Positions 28,206-35,717 of a DNA stretch of 49,000 nucleotides are shown in pieces. The stretch lies in the NCBI GenBank assembly GCA_030656215.1, contig JAUSOD010000020.1, positions 1 to 49,000 on the forward strand, given 5' to 3'. This DNA comes from Azoarcus sp. GTDB taxonomy: Bacteria > Pseudomonadota > Gammaproteobacteria > Burkholderiales > Rhodocyclaceae. The notes beneath the pieces were generated by a model. That model made no database searches. It had not been told where the DNA came from and worked only from the letters and a program-made list of their open reading frames with translations. The translations under genes and the position numbers were made by a program. Positions within the stretch are counted from its first letter, which is position 1. Each line of letters begins with the position of its first letter.

Positions 28206-28703
28206 ATGCTGGAGCAAAACCCACCGATCCTCGATGCCGCCCATGCCGATTTCGTTGTCGGCGGGGTGTCGATCAATGCGGCAGCCTGCCGTCGCGGCGG
28301 TTTCCCCGCGCTTGCGCGCGGGGTGGGCTGCCGCCTGTCGGCAGACCGCAGCAGTCTGACCCTCCTGTTTGGCGCTGCGGCGGCGGCCGATCTGCTCGAG
28401 GCCGTGCGGCGCAGCGGCGCGATCGCGGCCGTGTTCAGCGATCCGCCCACACACCGGACGGTACAGCTCAAGGGCACCGACGCGCTCGTCTTGCGACCGG
28501 AGCCCGGCGACCGCGAGCTTGTCGCGGGCTATCGCGATACCTTTATGCGCGTGTTGGGCTCGCTCGGTTACAGTGAGGACATGACGCGTGCGCTGCTTGC
28601 GTGCCCGCTTGACGAGCTGGTGACGGTGCGCTTCTCACCCTCGTCCGCGTTCACCCAGACGCCAGGTCCGCGGGCCGGCGAAGTGCTCGGTGGTGCGACA
28701 TGA
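28206..28703 (+). CDS. small split-barrel (PNPOx-like) protein, uncharacterised
   Basis: A protein of about 165 residues. FVVGGVSINAAAC, SLTLLFG and TVQLKGTDALVL look like strands of a pyridoxamine-phosphate-oxidase-like split barrel, a fold that often binds FMN or haem; this assignment is tentative. Start is unclear: ATG 28206 has no Shine-Dalgarno, while GTG 28149 would add 19 residues. A TATTAT sits 10 bp before ATG 28206. Its stop overlaps the next start (ATGA), so it is translationally coupled to the regulator. Confidence 0.6.
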   Translation: MLEQNPPILDAAHADFVVGGVSINAAACRRGGFPALARGVGCRLSADRSSLTLLFGAAAAADLLEAVRRSGAIAAVFSDPPTHRTVQLKGTDALVLRPEPGDRELVAGYRDTFMRVLGSLGYSEDMTRALLACPLDELVTVRFSPSSAFTQTPGPRAGEVLGGAT

Positions 28704-30052
28704 CGATCAAGCTCGATGCCATACGCGAGTGTCTGGAGGGTGTGGTGCCGGGCAATATCGCGACCTGTGCGCCCGATGGCATGCCCAACATCGCCTACCT
28801 GTCGCAGATACAGTATGTCGATGCCGACCATGTGGCCCTGTCCTACCAGTTCTTCAACACCACGCGGCGCAACATCCTTGCCTCGCCCTACGCGCGGGTG
28901 ACGGCGATCGATCCACGCACCGCAGCCCATTACCGGCTGAGCCTGCAGTATCTGCGCACCGAGGATAGCGGGCCCCTGTTCGAGAACATGAAGGCGCGCC
29001 TCGCCGGGATCGCATCGCACACGGGCATGAGCGGCGTGTTTCGCCTGCTCGGTTCCGACATTTACCGCGTGCTCGACATCGAGCGGGTGCCCGGCGAAAG
29101 CCTGCCGCCGCCACCGCCACGACGCAATCTGCTCGCTGCCTTGCGCGCCTGTACCGAGCGCCTGTGCGGCGCGGCCGATCTGGACGATTTGCTCGCACGA
29201 GTGCTCGATGGGCTGGGGGCGCATCTGGACATCGATCATGCGATGGTCCTGATGCTCGACGAAGCGGGCGGATCGCTGTACACGGTGGCCAGCAGAGGTT
29301 ACGCGACGTCCGGAGTCGGCTCCGAGATCGCGCTCGGCGATGGCGTGATCGGTGTTGCGGCGCGCGAGCGAACACCCATCCGCATTGGTCACTTCACCGC
29401 CGAATACAGCTATGGGCGGGCGATTCGCGACAGCCTGGAAAAGAGCGGTGCGGCGGGAATCGAAACCGAAATTCCCCTGCCGGGACTTGCCGAGTCGCGC
29501 AGTCAGCTGGCGGTGCCGATCCTTGCCTGCCAGCGCCTGATCGGCATGCTTTACGTCGAGAGCGCGCAGGATTTGCGCTTCAGCTACGACGACGAGGATG
29601 CGCTGGTCGCACTTGCCGGCCAGCTCGGTGCCGGAATCCGTTTGTTGCAGCAGAGCCAGGAGGCGCACGACGAGCCCGCGGTGCTCACCGAGCCAGCTCC
29701 ACCGTCGGGCGGACAGCCCGTGCTTGTGCGTCACTACCGCGAGAACGACAGCGTATTTCTCGACGGCGACTACCTGATAAAGGGCGTGGCCGGCGCTATT
29801 TTCTGGGCGCTGGTGCGTGATCATGCGGATACGGGCCAGACCCTGTTTTCGAATCGCGAGTTGCGGCTCGACCCGCGGATCCGTCTGCCGGACCTGAGTG
29901 ACAATCTTGAGGCACGGCTGATTTTGCTGGCCCGTCGTCTGCTCGAACGCGGGGCTCCGGTGCGGATCGAAAAGACCGGCCGTGGCCGTTTCCGCTTGTG
30001 TGTCGAGCGCCCACTGACGCTGGTCAGCAGCGGTACTTCCGGGCAAGCCTAA
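28700..30052 (+). CDS. split-barrel/GAF/winged-helix regulator
   Basis: A 450-residue soluble protein. Residues 1-130 look like a PNPOx-type FMN-binding split barrel (GNIATCAPDGMPNIAYLSQIQYVD, NTTRRNILASPYARV). A proline linker follows (about 132-142), then a GAF domain (about 150-315, with ASRGYA and GDGVIGVAARERTPIRI). The C-terminus (about 345-440) fits a winged helix of the OmpR type: LLARRLLERG then IEKTGRGRFRLCV as the wing. It could sense a redox or flavin-linked ligand and bind DNA directly. No receiver domain or phosphorylation site is present. It overlaps the upstream gene by 4 bp and lies between the two CTAAG arrays. Confidence 0.72.
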   Translation: MTIKLDAIRECLEGVVPGNIATCAPDGMPNIAYLSQIQYVDADHVALSYQFFNTTRRNILASPYARVTAIDPRTAAHYRLSLQYLRTEDSGPLFENMKARLAGIASHTGMSGVFRLLGSDIYRVLDIERVPGESLPPPPPRRNLLAALRACTERLCGAADLDDLLARVLDGLGAHLDIDHAMVLMLDEAGGSLYTVASRGYATSGVGSEIALGDGVIGVAARERTPIRIGHFTAEYSYGRAIRDSLEKSGAAGIETEIPLPGLAESRSQLAVPILACQRLIGMLYVESAQDLRFSYDDEDALVALAGQLGAGIRLLQQSQEAHDEPAVLTEPAPPSGGQPVLVRHYRENDSVFLDGDYLIKGVAGAIFWALVRDHADTGQTLFSNRELRLDPRIRLPDLSDNLEARLILLARRLLERGAPVRIEKTGRGRFRLCVERPLTLVSSGTSGQA

Positions 30053-30088
30053 GAATTCCCTCGCAGCATCCTAAGTGTTTGCTAAGCG
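30049..30088 (+). promoter_or_regulatory. three-half-site array, CTAAG type, 22/11-bp spacing (array 2)
   Basis: CTAAG occurs at 30049, 30071 and 30082, at offsets 0, 22 and 33 bp, so all three face the same side of the helix. The core CTAAGTGTTTGCTAAGCG (30071-30088) is 16/18 identical to array 1. It ends four bases before the -35 of the E1 promoter, the position expected for an activator that contacts RNA polymerase. The first half-site overlaps the stop region of the regulator gene. Confidence 0.65.
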
Positions 30089-30091
30089 CGT

Positions 30092-30119
30092 TTGCGCCTG
30101 CGCTTCACGTCGCTAGAGT
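30092..30119 (+). promoter_or_regulatory. sigma70-type promoter of E1 operon
   Basis: TTGCGC (30092-30097) and TAGAGT (30114-30119) are 16 bp apart. Both boxes are imperfect, which fits an activated promoter under array 2. The leader would be about 60 bases. Confidence 0.5.
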
Positions 30120-30184
30120 CTGCACCGACGGACCGGTATCGACTGGTCGGCAGGGCAGACGGTGCGAACAGCGAGGAGGATGGC

Positions 30185-31147
30185 ATGAGCGTGAACACAT
30201 ACGACGGGCGGGTGCAGGATCTGCTGCAGACGATGCTGCTGATCCGGGCCTATGAGGAGCGGGCGGCTGCGCTGCAGGCGGAGTCGGGGGTGCCCGGCAC
30301 GTGTACCTCGGTCGGGCAGGAGGCGTCGGCGGTGGGCGTGGTCGCGGCGCTCGGTGCCGATGACCTGATCCTCACCAACCATCGCAGCGCAGGCCACCTG
30401 CTTGCCCGCGGTGCCGATCCGGGCCGCCTGCTGGCCGAGGTGATGGGGCGCCGCGCGGGCTACTGCAAGGGCAAGAGTGGTTCGCTGCATATTTCTGCGA
30501 AGGAGCTCGGGGTGATCCTGACCTCGACCATCGTCGGCGGCGAACTCGCGCTGGCAACCGGCGTCGGCTTGTCGCAGAAGATGCTCAAACGTCCGGGCGT
30601 GGTGGTCTGCTTCTTCGGCGACGGTGCCGCCTGCGAGGGACGCTTTCACGAGTCGCTCAATCTCGCCGCGGTATGGCAGCTACCGATTCTCTACGTGTGC
30701 GAGAACAATCAGTGGCAGGCCTTCGTGCACCGGCGTGAAACCATGCTCGGCGACAGCATTGCTTCGTGGGCGACACCCTATGGCATCGACAGTGCGACGG
30801 TGGATGGCAACGATGTGGAACAGGTGCGTGCGCTCGCGACCGAGGCCCTGGACAGCATCCGCGCGAGCGGCCGTCCCTTCCTGCTCGAGACTCGAACCTA
30901 CCGTCTGCGCGGTCACTTCGAACCCGATGACCAGGCCTATGTGGACCCCGACGAGCTTGCCGCGTGGCGCGCACGCGATCCATTGCCGCGCCTGCAGGCA
31001 CGCTTGCTTGAGTCAGGGCAGCTCGACGCCCGGGCACTGTCGGCAATGGAGTCCGATGCACAGCGGCGGATCGATGCCGCAGTCGCCTTCGCCATCGATT
31101 CGCCGTATCCGGCGATCGACGAGCTCGTTACCGACGTTTACGCCTGA
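30185..31147 (+). CDS. thiamine-diphosphate-dependent dehydrogenase E1, alpha subunit
   Basis: A 320-residue protein of the pyruvate/branched-chain/acetoin dehydrogenase E1-alpha family. The ThDP motif is GDGAACEGRFHE...ENNQW (GDG-N-NN), and RLRGHFEPDDQAY replaces the HGHS loop. E1-alpha with E1-beta decarboxylates a 2-oxoacid, or cleaves acetoin, and passes the product to a lipoyl E2. No E2 or E3 gene is present here, so the true substrate and acceptor are open. ATG 30185 follows GAGGA. It leads a two-gene operon with the beta subunit. Confidence 0.88.
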   Translation: MSVNTYDGRVQDLLQTMLLIRAYEERAAALQAESGVPGTCTSVGQEASAVGVVAALGADDLILTNHRSAGHLLARGADPGRLLAEVMGRRAGYCKGKSGSLHISAKELGVILTSTIVGGELALATGVGLSQKMLKRPGVVVCFFGDGAACEGRFHESLNLAAVWQLPILYVCENNQWQAFVHRRETMLGDSIASWATPYGIDSATVDGNDVEQVRALATEALDSIRASGRPFLLETRTYRLRGHFEPDDQAYVDPDELAAWRARDPLPRLQARLLESGQLDARALSAMESDAQRRIDAAVAFAIDSPYPAIDELVTDVYA

Positions 31148-31158
31148 GGAGTACCGAG

Positions 31159-32115
31159 ATGGCACACATGACCGTTCAGGAAGCGATCGACCAGGCTCTG
31201 GCCGAGGAGATGGCGCGCGACCCCTCCGTTCTCCTGCTTGGCGAGGGGGTGGCGACCAAGCGCCGGGCGCTGGTGGATGCATTTGGCGCCGAGCGCGTAC
31301 GCAACACACCGCTGGCCGAGGGCATCATCGCCGGCACCGCGGTGGGTGCGGCGGCGACCGGGCTGCGACCGGTGATCGACCTTCTGTTCGCGCCCTTCCT
31401 GTGTTACGCGATGGACGAGCTGGTAAACAGCGCCGGCAAATTGCGCTACCTGTCGGGCGGGCAGTTCTCGTTTCCGCTGGTAACGATGGCAATGACCGGT
31501 GCCGGCTGGGGCGTCGGCGCCCAGCACAACCACAACGTCGAGGCCTGGTTCGCGCACGCACCGGGGCTCAAGGTGGTCATGCCGGCGAGCGTCGCGGACT
31601 TCAAGGGCCTGCTCAAGGCCGCGATCCGTGACCAGAATCCGGTGCTGTTCTTCATCGATATCGGCCTTGCCTACACCAGCGGCGACATACCGGACGGTGA
31701 GCATCTGGTGCCGCTCGGCCAGGCGGTGGTTCGGCGTCCGGGCGAGGCGGTGACCCTGATCTCGTATGCCAAGACCGTGGCTGTGTGCGAACAGGCGGCG
31801 CAGACGCTGGCCGGGCAGGGGATCTCGGCCGAGGTGATCGACCTGCGCACGCTAAAGCCGCTGGACGAGGCAAGCATCCTTGCTTCGGTGCGCAAGACCG
31901 GTCGCGCAGTGATCGTGCACGAAGCCAGCCGCAGTGGTGGCATTGGTGCGGAAGTGGCCGCCACCATCGGCGAGCATGCGTACGACGCGCTCAAGGCCCC
32001 GGTGCTGCGCCTGGCGGGCCCCGACGCGCCGGCCCCGGCGAGCTATCCGCTGGAGCAGGCTTTCGTGCCGCAGCCCGATGCCGTGGTGGCGGCGGTGAAG
32101 CGCTTACTTGGATAG
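31159..32115 (+). CDS. thiamine-diphosphate-dependent dehydrogenase E1, beta subunit
   Basis: A 318-residue transketolase-like partner of the alpha subunit. It has the GEGV start, NTPLAEGIIAGTAVGAA and the C-terminal transketolase domain (EVIDLRTLKPLD, VIVHEASRSGGIGAEVA). At the place where most E1-beta proteins read QHSQS it reads QHNHN, which may alter the active-site channel. It begins 11 bp after the alpha stop with GGAG as ribosome site. Together the two form the usual alpha2beta2 E1. Confidence 0.88.
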   Translation: MAHMTVQEAIDQALAEEMARDPSVLLLGEGVATKRRALVDAFGAERVRNTPLAEGIIAGTAVGAAATGLRPVIDLLFAPFLCYAMDELVNSAGKLRYLSGGQFSFPLVTMAMTGAGWGVGAQHNHNVEAWFAHAPGLKVVMPASVADFKGLLKAAIRDQNPVLFFIDIGLAYTSGDIPDGEHLVPLGQAVVRRPGEAVTLISYAKTVAVCEQAAQTLAGQGISAEVIDLRTLKPLDEASILASVRKTGRAVIVHEASRSGGIGAEVAATIGEHAYDALKAPVLRLAGPDAPAPASYPLEQAFVPQPDAVVAAVKRLLG

Positions 32116-32139
32116 CCGCGTCTTCCACGCGACGGTGGG

Positions 32140-32161
32140 CCGAAGGCGGCGCAGCCTTCGG
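32140..32161. terminator. hairpin after E1 operon
   Basis: CCGAAGGC and GCCTTCGG form a perfect 8-bp stem with a 6-base loop, between the convergent E1-beta and methyltransferase genes. There is no T run on either side, so termination by this hairpin alone is doubtful. Confidence 0.3.
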
Positions 32162-32201
32162 TTGCGGCTCGCGGCCTCATTTGCTCATTCTTGCCGGCCG
32201 G

Positions 32202-32693
32202 TCAGTAGAGGAATGGAATCAACTTGCGAACGCGCTGACGATAGGCCGCATAGTCCGGGAAGCGGGCCATCAGCCAGGCTTCCTCGCGGCGCGACTTGAT
32301 GTCGAAGAACACAAACAGCAGCGCGGCGTAGGCCAGCGTGAGCCAGCCCTGGACGAAGAGTGCCCAGCCAAAAGCCATCAGGATCAATGCGCAGTAGATG
32401 GGGTGGCGCACCACGCCATACAAGCCGCTCTCCACCAGCGTGGCCTCATCCTTGGGGTGGGGCAGCGGAGTGAGGTTGGGGCCGAGGTGGAGGACGGCCA
32501 CGATCGACGCACCCGCTCCAAGCGCAAGCAGGATCCACGCTGCGGATGTTGACACCGTAGTCAACGCCGGCGGCCATTCGGGCAAGCCGAAGGCCGTGCG
32601 CGGGCCCAGTGCGATCAGCGCCAGGATCAGGCCCTGCACGACGACATACCACTCGCCGCGTGCGCCTTTCCACCATGCGGCTCGATCTTTCAT
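32202..32693 (-). CDS. ICMT/PEMT-like membrane methyltransferase
   Basis: A 163-residue membrane protein with about four hydrophobic segments. GLYGVVRHPIYCALILMAFGWAL and the end RVRKLIPFLY are typical of the isoprenylcysteine carboxyl methyltransferase / phospholipid methyltransferase group, in which the RHPxY region and the C-terminal tail bind S-adenosylmethionine. Substrate unknown, perhaps a lipid. ATG 32693 was chosen by the start of the conserved part. It is divergent from the DUF3014-like gene. Confidence 0.82.
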   Translation of the reverse strand: MKDRAAWWKGARGEWYVVVQGLILALIALGPRTAFGLPEWPPALTTVSTSAAWILLALGAGASIVAVLHLGPNLTPLPHPKDEATLVESGLYGVVRHPIYCALILMAFGWALFVQGWLTLAYAALLFVFFDIKSRREEAWLMARFPDYAAYRQRVRKLIPFLY

Positions 32694-32932
32694 GTCCGAC
32701 TCTGAAGTGGTACAAGGCAAACATGATGGGCAACACCCTGCACTGGCGCAAGCTGTCTGCAGTGGCGGGGCCGGGCGGTGAGTGGCACGATGCCGAACAA
32801 GGCGTGCCCCTGCAATGCGACGATGCACTGCAATGGCATGCATGGCCGTGGCAATTGTTATTGTCTCGATCAGGAACGCTGCCGCAGCGGTGGACTCCTA
32901 TCGGGCGTATTCATCGCAATGGAGAGAAGGCA

Positions 32933-33763
32933 GTGAGCTCAACTACAGTAAAACTCGTGGTCGTTGGCGGACTGGCGATCGCTGCCGCCGTGGCCTACCT
33001 GGTCTTGCGTCCGGCTCCCGTGGCGACGGAGTCGCCGACCTCGGTCGTGGTGGCGCCGTCACCGCCACCGGTGAACGAGGCCGTGGGGGTGATAGAGCCG
33101 ACCGTACGTTTTCCGATTCCGGTGCTGGAGGAGGAGCCCGCTGTTGCGGTTGAAGAGAGCGTGCCTGCGCCGGATCTGAATAGCAGCGACACGGTCCTCG
33201 GCGAGGCGCTGGCAGGTCTGTTCGGCTCGGGGGGCTGGAGCGAACTGGTGATCGTGAAGGATCTGGTGCGCCGCATCGTGGTGACGGTGGACAACCTGCC
33301 GGGCGAGCAGATGCCATGGGCGCGCTCGCCGCTTCAGCGGGCCGGAGGCGGATTTCAGGTCGTCGGGGGCGAGGACGGGCTAAGAGTTGCACCGGAAAAT
33401 GCGGCGCGCTACCTTCCCTATGTGCAGTTGGCCGAGGCGGTGAACAGTGCGCGGCTGGTGGCCATGTATGTGCGCCTCTACCCGCTGTTTCAGGCCGCCT
33501 ACGATGAACTGGGCTATCCGTCGGCCTACTTCAACGATCGGCTGGTGGTGGTGATCGACCACCTGCTGGCAGCGCCGGAGCTGACGGAGCCGATTCGGCT
33601 GGTTCAGCCCAAGGTGCGCTACCATTTCGAGGATCCGGCCCTGCAGCAAGCCTCCGCCGGACACAAGATCATGCTGCGCATGGGCGTGGACAATGCCCGC
33701 CGGATCAAGGCAAAACTGCGCGACATTCGCCAGCAGCTGACTGGCGCAGTGCCGCAGAACTGA
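32933..33763 (+). CDS. DUF3014-like membrane-anchored protein
   Basis: A 276-residue protein with one N-terminal membrane anchor (about residues 6-24), a proline-rich periplasmic linker (about 25-75) and a globular domain with SELVIVKDLVRRIVVTVDNLPG, YVQLAEAV and LVRLYPLFQAAYDELGYP, the blocks of DUF3014. GTG 32933 is chosen because GGAGAGAAGG lies just before it; the frame is open further upstream but without family resemblance. Role unknown, probably envelope-associated. Confidence 0.75.
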   Translation: MSSTTVKLVVVGGLAIAAAVAYLVLRPAPVATESPTSVVVAPSPPPVNEAVGVIEPTVRFPIPVLEEEPAVAVEESVPAPDLNSSDTVLGEALAGLFGSGGWSELVIVKDLVRRIVVTVDNLPGEQMPWARSPLQRAGGGFQVVGGEDGLRVAPENAARYLPYVQLAEAVNSARLVAMYVRLYPLFQAAYDELGYPSAYFNDRLVVVIDHLLAAPELTEPIRLVQPKVRYHFEDPALQQASAGHKIMLRMGVDNARRIKAKLRDIRQQLTGAVPQN

Positions 33764-33805
33764 CTCCCCTGCCCGGGCTTGCGGGTGGGGGCAGGTTTGC
33801 GGGCC

Positions 33806-34837
33806 CTAGCGCGCGCTCGGAGTGGGCGGCGTCAGCGCCCAGGCCTGAGCGACAAGCTCGAATGAACGCAATCGCGCGCCGTGATCGAAGATCTGCGCGG
33901 TCAGCATCACTTCATCGGCCGCGGTTTTAGCCAGCAGTGCTTCGAGTTGGGCGCGAACGGTAGTGGGCGATCCGACTGCGGCGCATGACAGCGACTCGTC
34001 TGCGAAAGCCAGCTCGGCCGCGGACCAGTCGCTTTCCCGGAACGCTTCCGGCGGGGGCACGGGGCCGCGCACGCCGCGTGCCATGGCGGCAAAGCGCAGG
34101 CGAAGCGAGCGGAGCAGGTGCTGCGCCTGGTCGTCGGTATCTGCGGCGATGGCGTTGGCGCCGACCATGAAATAGGGCTGTTGCAGTGCCGCCGAGGGGC
34201 GGAAGCCGCTGCGATAAACCTCGATTGCCTGCATCAGGAAGCGCGGTGCGAAGTGGGAGGCAAAGGCGAAGGGTAGCCCCAGATGCGCCGCGAGCTCCGC
34301 ACTGTACAGACTGGAGCCGAGCAGCCAGATCGGCACGTCGAGCCCTGCGCCGGGAACGGCCTGCACCGCCTGATTCGGTACTGCGGGTTTGAAGTAGGCC
34401 TGAAGCTCGAGAACGTCTTGCGGAAAGGACTCGGCGCTGTCCGCGTCGAGGTGGCGGCGCAAGGCTCGCGCCGTGCGCTGGTCGGTGCCGGGCGCCCGCC
34501 CGAGGCCGAGATCGATGCGGCCGGGGAAGAGCGACTCCAGCGTACCGAACTGCTCCGCAATCACCAGCGGGGCGTGGTTGGGCAGCATGATGCCGCCGGC
34601 GCCAACGCGGATGGTGGAGGTTGCGGCGGCAACGTGCCCGATCACCACCGCGGTTGCCGCGCTGGCGATGCCGGTCATGTTGTGGTGCTCGGCCAGCCAG
34701 TAGCGCCCATAACCCCAGCGTTCGGCATGTTGCGCAAGCTCGCGGGTGTTGCGCAGGGCCTCGGCCGGAGTGCTGCCCTGGGTGACCGGGGCGAGGTCGA
34801 GAACCGAGAGCGGAATCCGTGTCGCTGTCTTGCTCAC
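33806..34837 (-). CDS. LLM-class (luciferase-like) flavin-dependent oxidoreductase
   Basis: A 343-residue TIM-barrel flavoprotein. [29 protein letters not shown] and [13 protein letters not shown] are standard blocks of the bacterial luciferase-like group with FMN or F420; the MsnO8/YhbW branch fits best. The substrate is not known. The GTG start at 34837 overlaps the folE2 stop (GTGA), so it is translationally coupled to folate/pterin synthesis, which may hint at its substrate or just share expression. Confidence 0.87.
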   Translation of the reverse strand: MSKTATRIPLSVLDLAPVTQGSTPAEALRNTRELAQHAERWGYGRYWLAEHHNMTGIASAATAVVIGHVAAATSTIRVGAGGIMLPNHAPLVIAEQFGTLESLFPGRIDLGLGRAPGTDQRTARALRRHLDADSAESFPQDVLELQAYFKPAVPNQAVQAVPGAGLDVPIWLLGSSLYSAELAAHLGLPFAFASHFAPRFLMQAIEVYRSGFRPSAALQQPYFMVGANAIAADTDDQAQHLLRSLRLRFAAMARGVRGPVPPPEAFRESDWSAAELAFADESLSCAAVGSPTTVRAQLEALLAKTAADEVMLTAQIFDHGARLRSFELVAQAWALTPPTPSAR

Positions 34838-35643
34838 GCCGTCACGCGCTTGTCGCGCTCGATCAGGGCGTAGGCCGAATGGTTGTGGATGGACTCGAAG
34901 TTCTCCGATTCGACGCCATAGGCATCGATGCGGGGCTCGGCATTAAGGAGGCCGGCGACATCGCGCACCATGTCTTCGACGAACTTGGGATTGTCGTAGG
35001 CACGCTCGGTAACGTACTTCTCGTCCGGGCGCTTGAGCAGACCATAGACCTCGCATGAGGCCTGGCCCTCGACCAGTTGAACGACTTCCTCGATCCACAG
35101 GTGGTCGTTGATCGTGGCGGTGACGGTGACGTGGGAGCGCTGGTTGTGCGCGCCGTACTCGGAGATTTTTTTCGAGCACGGGCACAGGCTGGTCACCGGC
35201 ACCAGCACCTTCATGGTGAATTCGTAGCGGCCGCCTTCATGGATGGTGCCGATGAAGGTGACGTCGTAGTCCATCAGACTGTGCACGCCCGATATCGGCG
35301 CGGCCTTGTCGATGAAGTAGGGGAAGGTCATTTCCAAGTGACCGGTCTCGGCTTCGAGACGGGTCACCATGGCGCGCAGCATCGGCTCGAAGGACTCCAC
35401 CGAAATCTCGCGCTCGTTGCCGTTGAGGATCTCGACAAAGCGCGACATGTGGGTGCCCTTGAAATTATGGGGCAGGCCGACATACATATTGAAAGTTGCG
35501 ACCGTGTGCTGAACGCCGCCCGACTTGTCGCTGACCCTGATCGGGTGACGGATGGCCTTGATCCCGACCTTGTTGATGGCGATCTGGCGGCGGTCGACGC
35601 TGCTTTGAACGTCTGGGATCGCCTGTGCTGCCTGGGTGTTCAT
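34834..35643 (-). CDS. folE2: GTP cyclohydrolase FolE2 (GCYH-IB)
   Basis: A 269-residue enzyme that turns GTP into dihydroneopterin triphosphate, the first step to folate. It is the FolE2 type: [23 protein letters not shown] carries the conserved cysteine and histidines. FolE2 enzymes can use metals other than zinc, unlike FolE1. ATG 35643 starts the conserved part; the open frame before it does not resemble the family. It lies 75 bp after dxs in the same direction. Confidence 0.94.
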   Translation of the reverse strand: MNTQAAQAIPDVQSSVDRRQIAINKVGIKAIRHPIRVSDKSGGVQHTVATFNMYVGLPHNFKGTHMSRFVEILNGNEREISVESFEPMLRAMVTRLEAETGHLEMTFPYFIDKAAPISGVHSLMDYDVTFIGTIHEGGRYEFTMKVLVPVTSLCPCSKKISEYGAHNQRSHVTVTATINDHLWIEEVVQLVEGQASCEVYGLLKRPDEKYVTERAYDNPKFVEDMVRDVAGLLNAEPRIDAYGVESENFESIHNHSAYALIERDKRVTA

Positions 35644-35717
35644 GCGCTGTTCTCTGTTGTTGTCGGGCGCTGGAGGCCACGCTGGGATCACGATGCTAGC
35701 GTTCCCGACAAAATTAC

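Noticed and set aside
28568-30046. 492-codon frame opposite the GAF regulator
   Set aside because: Shadow frame; the plus-strand protein has coherent domains and an ATGA link to its neighbour.
30185-32115. Complete pyruvate or acetoin dehydrogenase operon
   Set aside because: Only E1 alpha and beta are present; no E2, E3 or acetoin regulator in the window, so the specific name cannot be supported.
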